DNA from: an uncultured Shewanella sp.
GTDB lineage: Bacteria > Pseudomonadota > Gammaproteobacteria > Enterobacterales > Shewanellaceae
Length of the DNA: 64,000 nucleotides
Reading direction: 5' to 3'
NCBI RefSeq assembly: GCF_947501225.1
Contig: NZ_CANMUW010000019.1
Span: 1 to 64,000, forward strand
Of the stretch, positions 43,768 through 53,424 are shown in pieces. Position 1 is the first letter of the stretch. Each line of letters starts with the position of its first letter. The translations under genes were made by a program, and so were the position numbers. Below the pieces are notes generated by a model. The model worked only from the letters and a program-made list of their open reading frames with translations, was not told the origin of the DNA and did no database searches.

Positions 43768-45228
43768 TTAGATACTCAAACCCGGGCTTAAACTAGCGGG
43801 TAAGCTAACTTCATCGGCTTCGACTGAAGCGACCGGATAAGCACAGTAGTCGGCCGCATAGAAGGCACTCGCTCTATGGTTACCCGAAGCACCTACGCCA
43901 CCGAAAGGAGCCGCACCGGAAGCCCCGGTTATCTGCTTGTTCCAGTTGACGATACCGGCACGAATACGCGCCAGAAAATACTCATAGTCGTCTCGGCTAT
44001 CGGCCAGAATACCGGCTGAGAGGCCATAGCGGGTGTTGTTCGCCAACTTGATCGCCTCATCGAAATCCGTATAACGCACGACCTGAAGCAGAGGACCGAA
44101 ATACTCCTCATCGGGCAGCTCGATGACTTGCGTCACATCGATCAAGCCCGGAGAGACCAGACCCGTTCCCTGCTCAATATGGGTTAACTCCACTAATGAT
44201 TCTCCCCCAAGGTTCACCAGGTTACGCTGAGCCTCAACCATGCCTTTGGCGGCAACGTCTGAGATCATAGAACCCATGAACGGCTGAGGTTGAGCATTCC
44301 AGGCCCCTACCTGAATTCGCTTAACGGCGTCGGTAAGCTGAGCCAGCAAGGCATCGCCTTCAGCCCCCTTTTCCACATACAAACGGCGGGCACAGGTACA
44401 ACGTTGACCCGATGAGATATATGCCGATTGGATGATGTCATGCACAGCGGCCTTAGTGTCTTTAACACCTTTGATGATAAGCGGGTTATTTCCCCCCATC
44501 TCTAGCGCCAGAATTTTACCTGGGTCGCCGGCGTACTGCTGGTGCAGGATATGCCCTGTACGAGAGCTTCCGGTAAAGAACAGGCCATCAATTTGCGGGT
44601 GAGAAGCCAGTGCCTTACCGGTTTCAACTTCCCCCTGAACTAAGTTGATAACGCCCGCCGGCAGTCCCGCCTTCTCCCAAAGCTTTAACATCAACTCAGC
44701 AACTTTCGGGGTTAACTCTGATGGCTTAAAGACAACGGTATTACCCGCAAGCAGTGCAGGGACAATATGCCCGTTAGGCAGGTGCCCCGGGAAGTTATAT
44801 GGGCCAAATACGGCAACGACACCATGTGGCTTATGACGAAGAACAGCGCGCCCGGCCGGAGTGTCATTCTCCGTAGTACCTGTACGCTTATTATAAGCCG
44901 CCACAGATAAGCCAATTTTGCCTATCATGGCACCGGCTTCTGTCGCCGTTTCCCACTGTGGCTTACCTGTCTCCTGAGCGATAACCTCGGCAATCTCAGC
45001 TTTATTCTCTTCAAGCTGAGCACGATAGGCTTCAACAATCGCAAGGCGAGCATCAAAACCTAACATAAACCAATCAAACTGAGCTTCACGGGCAGCTTCT
45101 ACCGCGCTATTAACCTGTTCCGGGGTCGCAGTCTGGCTACTCCAGATAACATCATTATTTGCTGGGTTCTTTGATGTCACGGCGTGACCTAGGCCGGCAA
45201 CCCACTGGCCTTTAATAAATTGAGTCAT
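43768..45228 (-). CDS. astD: N-succinylglutamate 5-semialdehyde dehydrogenase
   Basis: A 486-residue NAD-dependent aldehyde dehydrogenase, the fourth step of the arginine succinyltransferase pathway. The ALDH signatures are clear: LEMGGNNPLII with the catalytic Glu, SGQRCTCARRLYV with the catalytic Cys, and PYNFPGHLPNGHIVPALLAGN. Length and the N terminus FIKGQWVAG fit AstD. It begins 8 bases after astA, so the two are translated from one mRNA. Confidence 0.94.
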   Translation of the reverse strand: MTQFIKGQWVAGLGHAVTSKNPANNDVIWSSQTATPEQVNSAVEAAREAQFDWFMLGFDARLAIVEAYRAQLEENKAEIAEVIAQETGKPQWETATEAGAMIGKIGLSVAAYNKRTGTTENDTPAGRAVLRHKPHGVVAVFGPYNFPGHLPNGHIVPALLAGNTVVFKPSELTPKVAELMLKLWEKAGLPAGVINLVQGEVETGKALASHPQIDGLFFTGSSRTGHILHQQYAGDPGKILALEMGGNNPLIIKGVKDTKAAVHDIIQSAYISSGQRCTCARRLYVEKGAEGDALLAQLTDAVKRIQVGAWNAQPQPFMGSMISDVAAKGMVEAQRNLVNLGGESLVELTHIEQGTGLVSPGLIDVTQVIELPDEEYFGPLLQVVRYTDFDEAIKLANNTRYGLSAGILADSRDDYEYFLARIRAGIVNWNKQITGASGAAPFGGVGASGNHRASAFYAADYCAYPVASVEADEVSLPASLSPGLSI

Positions 45229-45236
45229 ATTTGTTC

Positions 45237-46256
45237 CTACAAAGCCAATACACGGACTTCATCGCCCTGCTCGAGCAGTAAAGCCGCTGCGAGTTCAGGA
45301 GAGATAGTCACTTCGTTACTCCCCTCCGTCAGCGAGAGTGCCGCTGAGGTTGCACGATAATTAGCTAGTTGTGTATTTGAGATAATAAAGTTGGTATCAG
45401 ATTCGGGGGCATCACCGATATTCACGGTCAATAAGCGGCTCTCTTTGACGGAACGAATATCGCTGAGATTACACTCAACCGTCGGGCCACCGTCGAAGAT
45501 ATCGACATATCCCCGGCACCTGAACCCTTCGGCTTGCAGTAAGTTCAGCGCGGGACGTGTATTAGCATGTACTTCCCCGATGACTTTCTGAGCTTCTTCC
45601 GGCAGTAAGCAGACATACACGGCATTTTTAGGCATCATTTCAGCCATAAACGCCTTCTGTCCGAGTCCGGAAAGGTAATCGGCCTCGATGAAATCGATAC
45701 CTAAGAAGTGCCTCTGCAACCAATCATAAAATGGCGAATTACCATTTTCATCGCTTTCGCCACGCATCTCCGCAATCACAGTTTCACCGAAGCGCTCTGC
45801 GTGTTGGGCCAAAAACAGAAAACGACTCCGTGACAGCATTCGGCCGTTATTATTCTTTCGATATGAGCTGCGCAGGAAAAGCGTACAGAGCTCAGCCGCA
45901 CCTGTGTAATCGTGACACAGGGTCAAGGTTTCAACTTCATTTCTCACATCGATCTGTTCTGAGTAATAGACTTCAGTTCCCAATCGATAGTGATAGAAAG
46001 CATCTTCCATCCCTACAGCCGCCTCCAGACCACAAGTACCAACGACTTCGCCGGTATCTGTATCTTCGAGCACCATCAGATAGCCTTCGTCGAATGGCTT
46101 ATCCACCTCTTTCAGAAATGATGCTTCTACGCGGGCAATCTTCTTTCTTAGTAGTTCTTCATTGACCGGCAATGAAGTAAACCCGTGCCCGGATTCTTCA
46201 GCTATTTGATAAAGCGCTTCAAAGTCGCTAGATCGGATAGGACGTATAATTAACAT
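45237..46256 (-). CDS. astA: Arginine N-succinyltransferase
   Basis: A 339-residue enzyme that starts the AST pathway by transferring succinyl from succinyl-CoA to arginine. The N terminus LIIRPIRSSDFEALYQIAEESGHGFTSLP and the segments EADYLSGLGQKAFMAEMMP and ARPALNLLQAEGF are typical AstA sequence. It lies between argD/astC and astD on one strand, the usual cluster. A terminator-like hairpin separates it from argD/astC, so it may have its own promoter or depend on read-through. Confidence 0.95.
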   Translation of the reverse strand: MLIIRPIRSSDFEALYQIAEESGHGFTSLPVNEELLRKKIARVEASFLKEVDKPFDEGYLMVLEDTDTGEVVGTCGLEAAVGMEDAFYHYRLGTEVYYSEQIDVRNEVETLTLCHDYTGAAELCTLFLRSSYRKNNNGRMLSRSRFLFLAQHAERFGETVIAEMRGESDENGNSPFYDWLQRHFLGIDFIEADYLSGLGQKAFMAEMMPKNAVYVCLLPEEAQKVIGEVHANTRPALNLLQAEGFRCRGYVDIFDGGPTVECNLSDIRSVKESRLLTVNIGDAPESDTNFIISNTQLANYRATSAALSLTEGSNEVTISPELAAALLLEQGDEVRVLAL

Positions 46257-46355
46257 CTCAGGATCTCCTCACTTTCACTCGTCGCTTAACGATCCCTATC
46301 CTCTGTAAGACAAGTAGATCATAGTTAAGGTTCAAGTATTCCCAATGACAAAAAA

Positions 46356-46391
46356 AAGAGTGCCGGATAAAATCAGCACTCTTCATGTCAT
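46356..46391 (-). terminator. Hairpin terminator between argD/astC and astA
   Basis: AAGAGTGC and GCACTCTT form an 8-bp stem with a 12-base loop. On the minus strand it is followed by T8, directly after the argD/astC stop. It may reduce or end transcription before astA. Confidence 0.8.
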
Positions 46392-47609
46392 TTAGGCCGC
46401 AACGACTTTAGCAACAGCACGTTCAAAACGTACTAAACCTTCGGCGATATCGGCTTCAGGAATAACCAGAGAGGGAGTGAAGCGTACAACGTTTGCACCG
46501 GCAATAAGGCTCATTAAGCCTTCGCCTACCGAAGCAACTAAGAACTCCTTAGCACGGCCCTGATATTTTTCATTCAGTACCGCCCCCAGAAGAAGCCCCT
46601 GGCCACGAACCTCTGAGAAGACATCATATTTATCATTGATCTTGTTAAGGCCGTCTTTAATCAGTTGCTCACGAACCTTAACCCCTTCGAGAACTTCAGG
46701 AGTATTAACCACATCCAGTACCGCATTACCGACTGCACATGCCAATGGGTTACCGCCATAGGTTGAACCATGGGTACCAATCTTAAGGTGATCGGCAATC
46801 TCCTTGGTTGTCAGCATCGCCGCAATCGGGAAGCCTCCCCCCAGAGCCTTAGCCGTAGTCAGTACGTCAGGGACAACGTCGGTGCGCATATAAGCATATA
46901 GCTCACCCAGACGGCCAACACCGGTTTGAACCTCGTCGAATACGAGCAGCGCATTATGTTTATCACACAGAGCGCGAACAGCTTTGAGAAACTCAGGGTC
47001 TGCATCGATGATCCCGCCTTCTCCCTGAAGCGGTTCCATCATGATGGCACAGGTCTTATCTGAGATAACCGCTTCCAGAGCTGCGATATCATTAAATGGT
47101 ACATGAGTAATGCTCTGCGGCTTAGGACCGAAGCCATCAGAGTAGGCAGCTTGTCCACCGACACTAACGGTGAAGAATGTGCGCCCATGAAATGCCTTGT
47201 CGAAAGCGATAATTTGATCTTTTTCAGCACCAAACTTATCCATAGCGTAACGGCGAACCAGTTTTAATGCCGCCTCGTTAGCTTCTGCACCCGAGTTTGC
47301 AAAGTAGACACGATCAGCAAACGTGGCATCGACCAGCTTAGTCGCAAGCTCAAGCGCCGGCTCATTGGTCATCACATTCGACAGGTGCCACAATTTTTCG
47401 CCCTGCTCTTTCAATGCACCAACCAATGCAGGATGACAATGGCCTAAACAGTTAACTGCTATACCACCGGCAAAATCGATAAACTCATTACCCTCCTGGT
47501 CCCAAACTCGGCTACCTTCACCACGCACAGGAATTACTGCCGAAGGCGCATAATTAGGCACCATCACTTCGTCAAATTGGGCTCTTGTCAGGGTGTTGCT
47601 TACACTCAT
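46392..47609 (-). CDS. argD: Acetylornithine/succinylornithine aminotransferase
   Basis: A 405-residue class III PLP aminotransferase. The PLP lysine is in TTAKALGGGFPIAA. Further signatures are GGIAVNCLGHCHPALVGAL and LLVFDEVQTGVGRLGELYAY. As the first gene of the ast cluster it probably acts as the succinylornithine aminotransferase (AstC) and may also serve arginine synthesis (ArgD); in E. coli the two are close paralogues. The upstream 500-base gap holds weak CRP-like and ArgR-like palindromes. Gene symbol could equally be astC. Confidence 0.9.
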   Translation of the reverse strand: MSVSNTLTRAQFDEVMVPNYAPSAVIPVRGEGSRVWDQEGNEFIDFAGGIAVNCLGHCHPALVGALKEQGEKLWHLSNVMTNEPALELATKLVDATFADRVYFANSGAEANEAALKLVRRYAMDKFGAEKDQIIAFDKAFHGRTFFTVSVGGQAAYSDGFGPKPQSITHVPFNDIAALEAVISDKTCAIMMEPLQGEGGIIDADPEFLKAVRALCDKHNALLVFDEVQTGVGRLGELYAYMRTDVVPDVLTTAKALGGGFPIAAMLTTKEIADHLKIGTHGSTYGGNPLACAVGNAVLDVVNTPEVLEGVKVREQLIKDGLNKINDKYDVFSEVRGQGLLLGAVLNEKYQGRAKEFLVASVGEGLMSLIAGANVVRFTPSLVIPEADIAEGLVRFERAVAKVVAA

Positions 47610-48108
47610 ACCTTCTCATCCTTTATTATTGTTAATGGCTCTGAAAGCCACTACTTCCCGCCTTTTATCATTATCGTACATATTGATGGCGGTGATTGTT
47701 TTGATTGCTTAAGTGACATTAATAACGAAAATGTGATCAAAATACCAGTTTCTTGCACTCAAGTTAGAGCATCAGTGCATATTTAATGCATAAAGAGTTG
47801 AGTTTAAGAATTATACAAGCGTTTATACCGGGGGTTTAAAGCATAATTAGTCATAAAAAAAGTTATTCGAGGCCATTATTGCTAAGTATTCAAACTATAT
47901 GCATAGATAACCGAATAAATAGGCTTGAAGGCAGGGAGTTAATATCATTTTAAGCTATTGCTAACCGGGAATGATGCGTTAACTGCCCACACGCTAACAG
48001 AGAGTTAAGAGGGCTAAGAGAAATAGGAGAAGGGACAGCCTGGACAACTGAAGTTTATAGCCATGAACCCGGCTTTAGCTGCCGAGCACTGCCGGCGGTG
48101 TCAAAAGC
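47610..48108. promoter_or_regulatory. Upstream region of the arginine catabolic cluster
   Basis: 499 non-coding bases between argD/astC and the HDOD gene. A partial CRP-like site TGTGATCAAAATACCA (47732-47747; 8 of 10 half-site bases) is present. A palindrome TGCATATTTAATGCA (47776-47790) resembles an ArgR box but is one base too long at the centre. A weak CGGC/GCCG hairpin sits near 48070. No gene is evident. Confidence 0.4.
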
Positions 48109-49272
48109 TTAAATAATATCTAATTTACGGTAATTCTGCCCCTTCAGGCGGATCACCTCCTGTTCCGACAGTTCATAGTAATCGAACATCATACTTTTCT
48201 CCTGAGGAGTTATCTGTCGCATCTCCTCTAACAGCACTATCTTAGCGAAACAGTTCGCCCTGGCCACCATAGCCGCATCCTCGGAAAGCTCCTTATAACT
48301 CAAGTTATTGTCAAGCTCGGCCAGAACCTTTGCCATAGCACTGTCAGTGAAGTTTAACTGATGAAGAAGTTGCCAATTGAGAGAATTTCCATGTTTCAGC
48401 ACCAGCTGATACACCTTTTCTGCAGGAAATTCGGTTGCAACGACCGCGTCATAAAGCTCTTTGTCCCTGCTATCACTGGCTTCACGCAGCCACTCCCCCC
48501 ATGTCTGTTCGAACAGTGTCGCGCTATTCTTTAACACCACCGACGCCCCGAGCTGACTCAACAGGGTACAGGTATAAACGAAGGAGCAATCCTTATCGTG
48601 GAGCTTAGCTAACGCCTGCGCCGCTATAGCGCTCACAACCGAGTAACGCCATAACTTCCTGGTGGTCCAAAGCATGTTTGCATGGCCTGAAGGCAGCCAA
48701 TTGCGCAGACAGAAGTAGGGGATCAGTAACTTAAGATTTTCGACGCCGATAAAGTTAAGCAGCAGCTTAATATCGGTCACCTTAACATCGGCCCGTTGCG
48801 GCCTGCGGTGTCGGAACGAGGGGCTATTGACTATGTTGAGCAGGTCTCTGGCCAGCCAAGCCTGCTCGGTGATAAGGGGGCTGAGGCGGTTAATATCCAG
48901 ATTTTTCTTCTGTAAAAGTTCGAGAATAAGCAGCTGGTTTTCATTTATCCCGGAGTGAGTCAGCACAGACTCAGGTGACGATAGTTGATGCCCTATGGCA
49001 TTGTTGACCGTATTAATCAGTTGAGTGGACACCTCTTCAAAAACCTGCCTGGCCTGGATCTGCTTAGCAAGCCGCTCCAATATGGCTTCACGTTCGATGG
49101 CAAGTTTACTGGCATCGGCTTCAAGCTCGGCATCGAGTTCATCATACATAGAGCCTGATTTTTGCTTACCAACAATGAGCTGTTGATATAGCCTATGCTC
49201 TATCTCAATGACCTTCCCCGGCCTTACGCCCCCCGCTACCGATATTGCCACAGTCTGCTTTACTCCGCTCAA
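48109..49272 (-). CDS. HDOD-domain signalling protein
   Basis: A 387-residue cytoplasmic protein with an N-terminal helical region (Glu/Leu-rich, about 40-110) and an HDOD domain. The HDOD part is marked by LILELLQKKNLDINRLSPLI, LARDLLNIVNSPSFRHRR, VTDIKLLLNFIGVENLKLLI and a later WRYSVVSAIAAQALAKL. HDOD proteins take part in signalling, motility and biofilm control but lack HD-GYP phosphodiesterase residues, and no GGDEF or EAL is fused. It lies downstream of the lipoprotein S9 peptidase but beyond a terminator. Confidence 0.85.
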   Translation of the reverse strand: MSGVKQTVAISVAGGVRPGKVIEIEHRLYQQLIVGKQKSGSMYDELDAELEADASKLAIEREAILERLAKQIQARQVFEEVSTQLINTVNNAIGHQLSSPESVLTHSGINENQLLILELLQKKNLDINRLSPLITEQAWLARDLLNIVNSPSFRHRRPQRADVKVTDIKLLLNFIGVENLKLLIPYFCLRNWLPSGHANMLWTTRKLWRYSVVSAIAAQALAKLHDKDCSFVYTCTLLSQLGASVVLKNSATLFEQTWGEWLREASDSRDKELYDAVVATEFPAEKVYQLVLKHGNSLNWQLLHQLNFTDSAMAKVLAELDNNLSYKELSEDAAMVARANCFAKIVLLEEMRQITPQEKSMMFDYYELSEQEVIRLKGQNYRKLDII

Positions 49273-49417
49273 TGCTTATCCTATCAATTTAGCATAATTT
49301 ACCCCGAATCTACTGATTTGAGAAAGCTTTAGGCTAAACAGATAACTCAAGAGGCTATTTTATACCCGTTCGGGAAATAACATCCAATGAAGGGCATCAA
49401 TATATCCCCCTCTAATT

Positions 49418-49445
49418 AAAAAAGGCCCCTGAAAAGAGACCTTTT
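49418..49445 (-). terminator. Intrinsic terminator of the S9 lipoprotein gene
   Basis: AAAAGGCCCC and GAGACCTTTT pair over 10 bp on the minus-strand RNA with two G-U wobbles, around a 6-base loop, followed by a short T tract. It lies 20 bases past the peptidase stop. Confidence 0.65.
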
Positions 49446-49464
49446 ACCACCAGAGGTGATTGGA

Positions 49465-51936
49465 TTACTTAAGCTCCTGCTCAAATAGCTTATAGATACG
49501 TCGATACTCATCCAACCAACTCGAAGGCTGTTTAAACCCATGAGGCTCTACAGGGTAGATAGCAGTTTCAAACATAGGTTTCTCGAGTTCAATTAAGCGC
49601 TGTACCAGTCGAACACTGTCCTGGAAAAATACATTATCATCGAGAACACCACTCATGATAAGCAGCGGCTTTTGTAGCCCCTGTGCGTGTTCTATCGGTG
49701 AGCTTCTCTCATAGGCCATAGGGTCGACATCGGGAGTATTGAGGATGTTTGAGGTATATGGCGCATTGTAATGCGCCCAGTCCGTCACAGGACGCAGTGC
49801 GGCTCCGGCCTGAAATAACTCTGGTTCGGTAAACAGAGCCATAAAGGTCAAAAAGCCTCCATAGGAACCGCCATAGGTACCGACCTTACCGGAATCGACA
49901 TTAACATTGCTAACCATCCAGTTGACCCCATCTTTAAGATCCTCGACTTCCGGGTGCCCCATATTGCGATACACAGCCGTACGCCAATCACGTCCATAGC
50001 CCTTAGAGCCACGGTAATCCATGTCCAGCACCACATATCCCTGCTGAGTCAGCAAGTTATGGAACATAAACTCTCTAAAGTAGCCCGAGAAACCATAATG
50101 AGCATTTTGCAGGTAACCGGCGCCATGGTTGAATATCACCGCTGGATACTGCTCGGCTCGCTCTTTATCATAACCTTGAGGCAGATAGACTCTGGCATAG
50201 ATATCATCGCTGCCATGAGTCGAAGGTACTGCGACGACTTTTGGCGCCTGCCATTGATAGCCTTTAAAGGCATCACTGGTATAGGAGGTAAGTTGCCTTA
50301 ATTCACCACCTATTGGCTGAATATATAACTCTTCAGGTTCGGTTCGACGAGACGCGCTAAGCAACAGCGAGCTTCCGTCAGGACTTAAAGTATAATCGAG
50401 TTGACCATCCCAATGAGTTAACTGCTCATCTTTGCCCGTCTCGATTGACACCCGGTAAACGTTATCTATACCCGGGTGCTGCTTATTAGCCTTGTAATAG
50501 ATGAATTGGGCCTTAGGGCCTAATGTGATATCACTGACAACGAACTTGCCTTGAGTGAGGGGCTCGGCTTGCTTACCTGAATGCTTAACATAGAGGTGAG
50601 AATACCCGGTCTCCTCGGAAAGGTAGTAGAGGTTATCAGTACCCGGCAACCAACCGAACTGGTTAAAGTTATAGTTAACCCAAGCCTTGTCATGGAGCCT
50701 GTGTTGGGTCTTTAGGGTGCCTTTATTCAGATCAAGCGTCGCTATCCAACGATCTTTGTTGTCGACAGCTTCGAGCATAATAGCGACCCGGTTTGCAGAC
50801 TCCTGCCATTGAATTGCGCTTTGAGACCAGCCCCAATCCCGCATCAACTGGATCTTACGAGGTAACTTTTCGCTGCTGTATGTTTCGCCTGTTAACTTAG
50901 CATTTTCAGACTTGACCTCGGCAAGGACATCCTCATCGAAACCTTCCAGCCCTTCGATAGTGACATCAATTGAATCATGAGATTGCAGATCCAGTAATAC
51001 CAGACGCTCGCCCGGTGGGTTGTCCTCTGCTACTCGCGCTCTGGCGGGCACGGCATCGACATAGCCCTCTTTCCCCAGATAATTTGGCATAATGTCATGT
51101 TCGCTACGCCAGCTGTACTCTTTATCTACCAGTGAGAGCAGCACATAACGACCATCGGGAGAGAGGCTTAAATCTGATACCGTCTCTTTATCACCCAGAT
51201 ACCACACCTTCGAGGCTATTGTAGGGTCCAGCTTGCCAAGTTCGTTACGGTAATCCTCACTTTTTTTAGCATTATCATGTTGCATTGCAACGTACTGAAT
51301 CAACCTATGTTGCTGCTTAGCGATATAACTTACAGGAGCCTCAACCCCCTTGGGCTTAGCGGCCATCTTAATGCTGGCAAGTTGCTCAAACATACCCGTA
51401 TCCCGGTGAATACGATAAATGGTATCTCCCTGCCAGAAAGCGATATCGCCGCCGGTTAGAAAGCGAACCCCTTCTACACCTTTAGTTTGCTTGGTAAGCT
51501 GCGTCACCCGCCCCGTCGCCAACTCTTTTACGAAGAGGTTTCCCTGATAGATATATGCCTTGCGCTCCCTGTGTTTATCATAGACTCCGGATTCCTGACT
51601 GGCCTGATGGAGCTCTCTGAGGTTGAGCTGACTGGGCTCACCACCGGAGACACTTTGATGATAATAATCCTTGATCGGCGAACCATGGGGCTGACGGTAA
51701 AAATAGACAGCCTGACTATCATCACTCCAGTAGGCTCCCTTGGCTAATATTCCCATCCAATCAGGGTTTGCCATAATCTGATTAAGGGTCAGGTTCTCTC
51801 CGACCTTAGGTGGCGCAGTGAGTTCGGTTTGAACTTCTCCCCGATTGAGTGGCTGTTGATCAGTTGAAGTGTTTTCACTGCTTGCACAGCCCGCCAATAT
51901 CGCTATCGCAATAAAACTAAGACCAGAGTTTCGCAT
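49465..51936 (-). CDS. Prolyl-oligopeptidase-family S9 lipoprotein
   Basis: A predicted lipoprotein of 823 residues. The start MRNSGLSFIAIAILAGC gives a lipobox LAGC with Cys17; the residues after it (ASSE) do not give an inner-membrane retention Asp, so outer-membrane sorting is possible. A beta-propeller region (about 55-560) precedes an S9 hydrolase: nucleophile in GTYGGSYGGFLTFMAL, acid in GVLDDNVFFQD, His in VEPHGFKQ. The frame extends upstream to TTG 51972, and ATG 51948 is an alternative; 51936 gives the cleanest signal peptide. It is homologous to the S9 gene at 39-41 kb but clearly distinct in sequence. Confidence 0.86.
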   Translation of the reverse strand: MRNSGLSFIAIAILAGCASSENTSTDQQPLNRGEVQTELTAPPKVGENLTLNQIMANPDWMGILAKGAYWSDDSQAVYFYRQPHGSPIKDYYHQSVSGGEPSQLNLRELHQASQESGVYDKHRERKAYIYQGNLFVKELATGRVTQLTKQTKGVEGVRFLTGGDIAFWQGDTIYRIHRDTGMFEQLASIKMAAKPKGVEAPVSYIAKQQHRLIQYVAMQHDNAKKSEDYRNELGKLDPTIASKVWYLGDKETVSDLSLSPDGRYVLLSLVDKEYSWRSEHDIMPNYLGKEGYVDAVPARARVAEDNPPGERLVLLDLQSHDSIDVTIEGLEGFDEDVLAEVKSENAKLTGETYSSEKLPRKIQLMRDWGWSQSAIQWQESANRVAIMLEAVDNKDRWIATLDLNKGTLKTQHRLHDKAWVNYNFNQFGWLPGTDNLYYLSEETGYSHLYVKHSGKQAEPLTQGKFVVSDITLGPKAQFIYYKANKQHPGIDNVYRVSIETGKDEQLTHWDGQLDYTLSPDGSSLLLSASRRTEPEELYIQPIGGELRQLTSYTSDAFKGYQWQAPKVVAVPSTHGSDDIYARVYLPQGYDKERAEQYPAVIFNHGAGYLQNAHYGFSGYFREFMFHNLLTQQGYVVLDMDYRGSKGYGRDWRTAVYRNMGHPEVEDLKDGVNWMVSNVNVDSGKVGTYGGSYGGFLTFMALFTEPELFQAGAALRPVTDWAHYNAPYTSNILNTPDVDPMAYERSSPIEHAQGLQKPLLIMSGVLDDNVFFQDSVRLVQRLIELEKPMFETAIYPVEPHGFKQPSSWLDEYRRIYKLFEQELK

Positions 51937-52151
51937 CAGTCCTGTCATCTCCCTTCCTTTATTGTTTTTCAATGGACGTCACCACCACTGTTCCGGCGTG
52001 ATCCATTGCTATTATTTTGCGGGTATTTATATCACAAATGCTGGTGTGTTGAGCGGGGAATATTTATAAAACTTGTAACAGAGGTTTAAGCAAAGGTGGG
52101 GCTATAAAGTTGCTATTACTTACAACATTCAAATCTTCCGGCACTGGAAAA

Positions 52152-52175
52152 TTCGCGGCTAAAGCCGCTCCTACA
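52152..52175 (-). repeat. REP-like palindromic element
   Basis: On the minus strand the unit reads GTAGGAGCGGCTTTAGCC then GCGAA, with GCGGCT and AGCCGC stem arms. This is the form of the Pseudomonas/Shewanella REP elements mobilised by RAYT transposases. It lies between pabA and the S9 lipoprotein gene. Confidence 0.75.
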
Positions 52176-52207
52176 CGAAGAGGAGCTAACTTCAGTGATA
52201 ACTGGCC

Positions 52208-52777
52208 TTAAGCGTTCAAGAAGTTTTTCAACAGGTCATGCCCCTGTTCGGTCAGTACTGATTCCGGGTGAAATTGAACACCATAGATCGGGAGAGTAGC
52301 ATGGCTCATCGCCATGATCTCCATGCCATGGACCGGATCGTCATACCAGGCATCTAAGTTGAACTGTTCCGGAACCGATTCGACCAACAAGGAGTGATAA
52401 CGTGTCACATTCAACGGGTTATTGAGCCGGCAAAACAGACCGGTTTCGAGATGTTCGATAGCACTTAACTTACCGTGCATGACTCGCTTGGCTCTGATTA
52501 CCTTAGCACCAAATACCTGGGCTATCGCCTGGTGGCCCAAACACACGCCCAGGATAGGCAGCTTCCCGGCAAAGTATTCGATAACCTGGAGTGAAATCCC
52601 CGCTTCATTTGGACTACATGGACCGGGTGAGATCACCAGATGAGTCGGTGACAGGGACTCTATCTCCTCAATGGTGATCTCGTTATTACGCTTAACAATA
52701 ACCTCCTGTCCCAGCTGCTGAAAGTATTGCACCAGGTTGAAGGTAAAAGAGTCGTAATTATCGATCATCAACAGCAT
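52208..52777 (-). CDS. pabA: Aminodeoxychorismate/anthranilate synthase glutamine amidotransferase
   Basis: A 189-residue class I glutamine amidotransferase. The catalytic Cys is in GVCLGHQAIAQ, and the His and Glu are in QFHPESVLTEQG. The N terminus LLMIDNYDSFTFNLVQYFQ is typical of PabA/TrpG. It supplies ammonia for folate (with PabB) or tryptophan synthesis (with TrpE). No trpE, pabB or other trp gene is near, which favours PabA. It is a single gene upstream of the S9 lipoprotein gene. Confidence 0.9.
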   Translation of the reverse strand: MLLMIDNYDSFTFNLVQYFQQLGQEVIVKRNNEITIEEIESLSPTHLVISPGPCSPNEAGISLQVIEYFAGKLPILGVCLGHQAIAQVFGAKVIRAKRVMHGKLSAIEHLETGLFCRLNNPLNVTRYHSLLVESVPEQFNLDAWYDDPVHGMEIMAMSHATLPIYGVQFHPESVLTEQGHDLLKNFLNA

Positions 52778-52927
52778 AAAGAGTCAGATATCCTATACAG
52801 AAGCATATTATTTTAACAGGCCGAAGATGCTACCACAGAGTGCGGTCTGGATCACCTCACCAAGCACACGTGAGATGAGACTCTTAGTATGTCGGCATAC
52901 CTCAGAACATGACGCATAATTGATATA

Positions 52928-52956
52928 AAAAAGCCAGTCATCTGACTGGCTTTTAC
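52928..52956 (-). terminator. Intrinsic terminator of the sspA-sspB operon
   Basis: AAAAGCCAGTCA and TGACTGGCTTTT form a 12-bp perfect stem with a TC loop. On the minus strand the T tract extends (TTTTTTAT). It ends 13 bases past the sspB stop. Confidence 0.9.
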
Positions 52957-52968
52957 AAAGGATAATAG

Positions 52969-53424
52969 CTACTTAACCAATGTGAGATGACCGCGACGTT
53001 TAGGCTCGGGTGCTTGAGGAGTTTCCTCTTTCACTTCAGTCTCAACCGCAGTTTCTTCAACAACGGATAAACCGGCTTCAACGGACTCATCTTCAATCTG
53101 GTATGCTTCTTCCATATCGAAAACGGTACCGGCACCGTTTTCTCGGGCATAGATAGCAACAATTGAAGCCATCGGTAAAACAACTTGCTGAGGAACACCA
53201 CCAAAACGGGCACTGAACTCAATAAAATCATGTCCAATCTGCAGGTTGCCTACAGCTGAAGCGGTAATATTAAGTACAATTTGACCATCTTTCACATATT
53301 GTTGCGGAACTTGAGTACCAGGCACATAGGCATCAACAACCACATGTGGCGTTAACTCATTATCCATCAACCAATCATAATATGCTTGAAGCAAGTATGG
53401 ACGGTTCGGGGTCATAGGTTTCAT
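52969..53424 (-). CDS. sspB: ClpXP adaptor, stringent starvation protein B
   Basis: A 151-residue adaptor that delivers ssrA-tagged and other substrates to ClpXP. The folded domain at residues 1-110 has RPYLLQAYYDWLMDNELTPH, FSARFGGVPQQVVLP and VVAIYARENG-type core sequence. An acidic linker (EDESVEAGLSVVEETAVE) leads to the C-terminal ClpX-tethering tail RGHLTLVK. Its ATG directly follows the sspA stop (TAAATG), indicating coupling. This is the standard sspA-sspB pair. Confidence 0.95.
   Translation of the reverse strand: MKPMTPNRPYLLQAYYDWLMDNELTPHVVVDAYVPGTQVPQQYVKDGQIVLNITASAVGNLQIGHDFIEFSARFGGVPQQVVLPMASIVAIYARENGAGTVFDMEEAYQIEDESVEAGLSVVEETAVETEVKEETPQAPEPKRRGHLTLVK

Noticed and set aside
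47776..47790. ArgR box TGCATATTTAATGCA upstream of argD/astC
   Set aside because: The centre is one base longer than the ArgR consensus and the flanking second box is not convincing; kept only as a note in the region entry.
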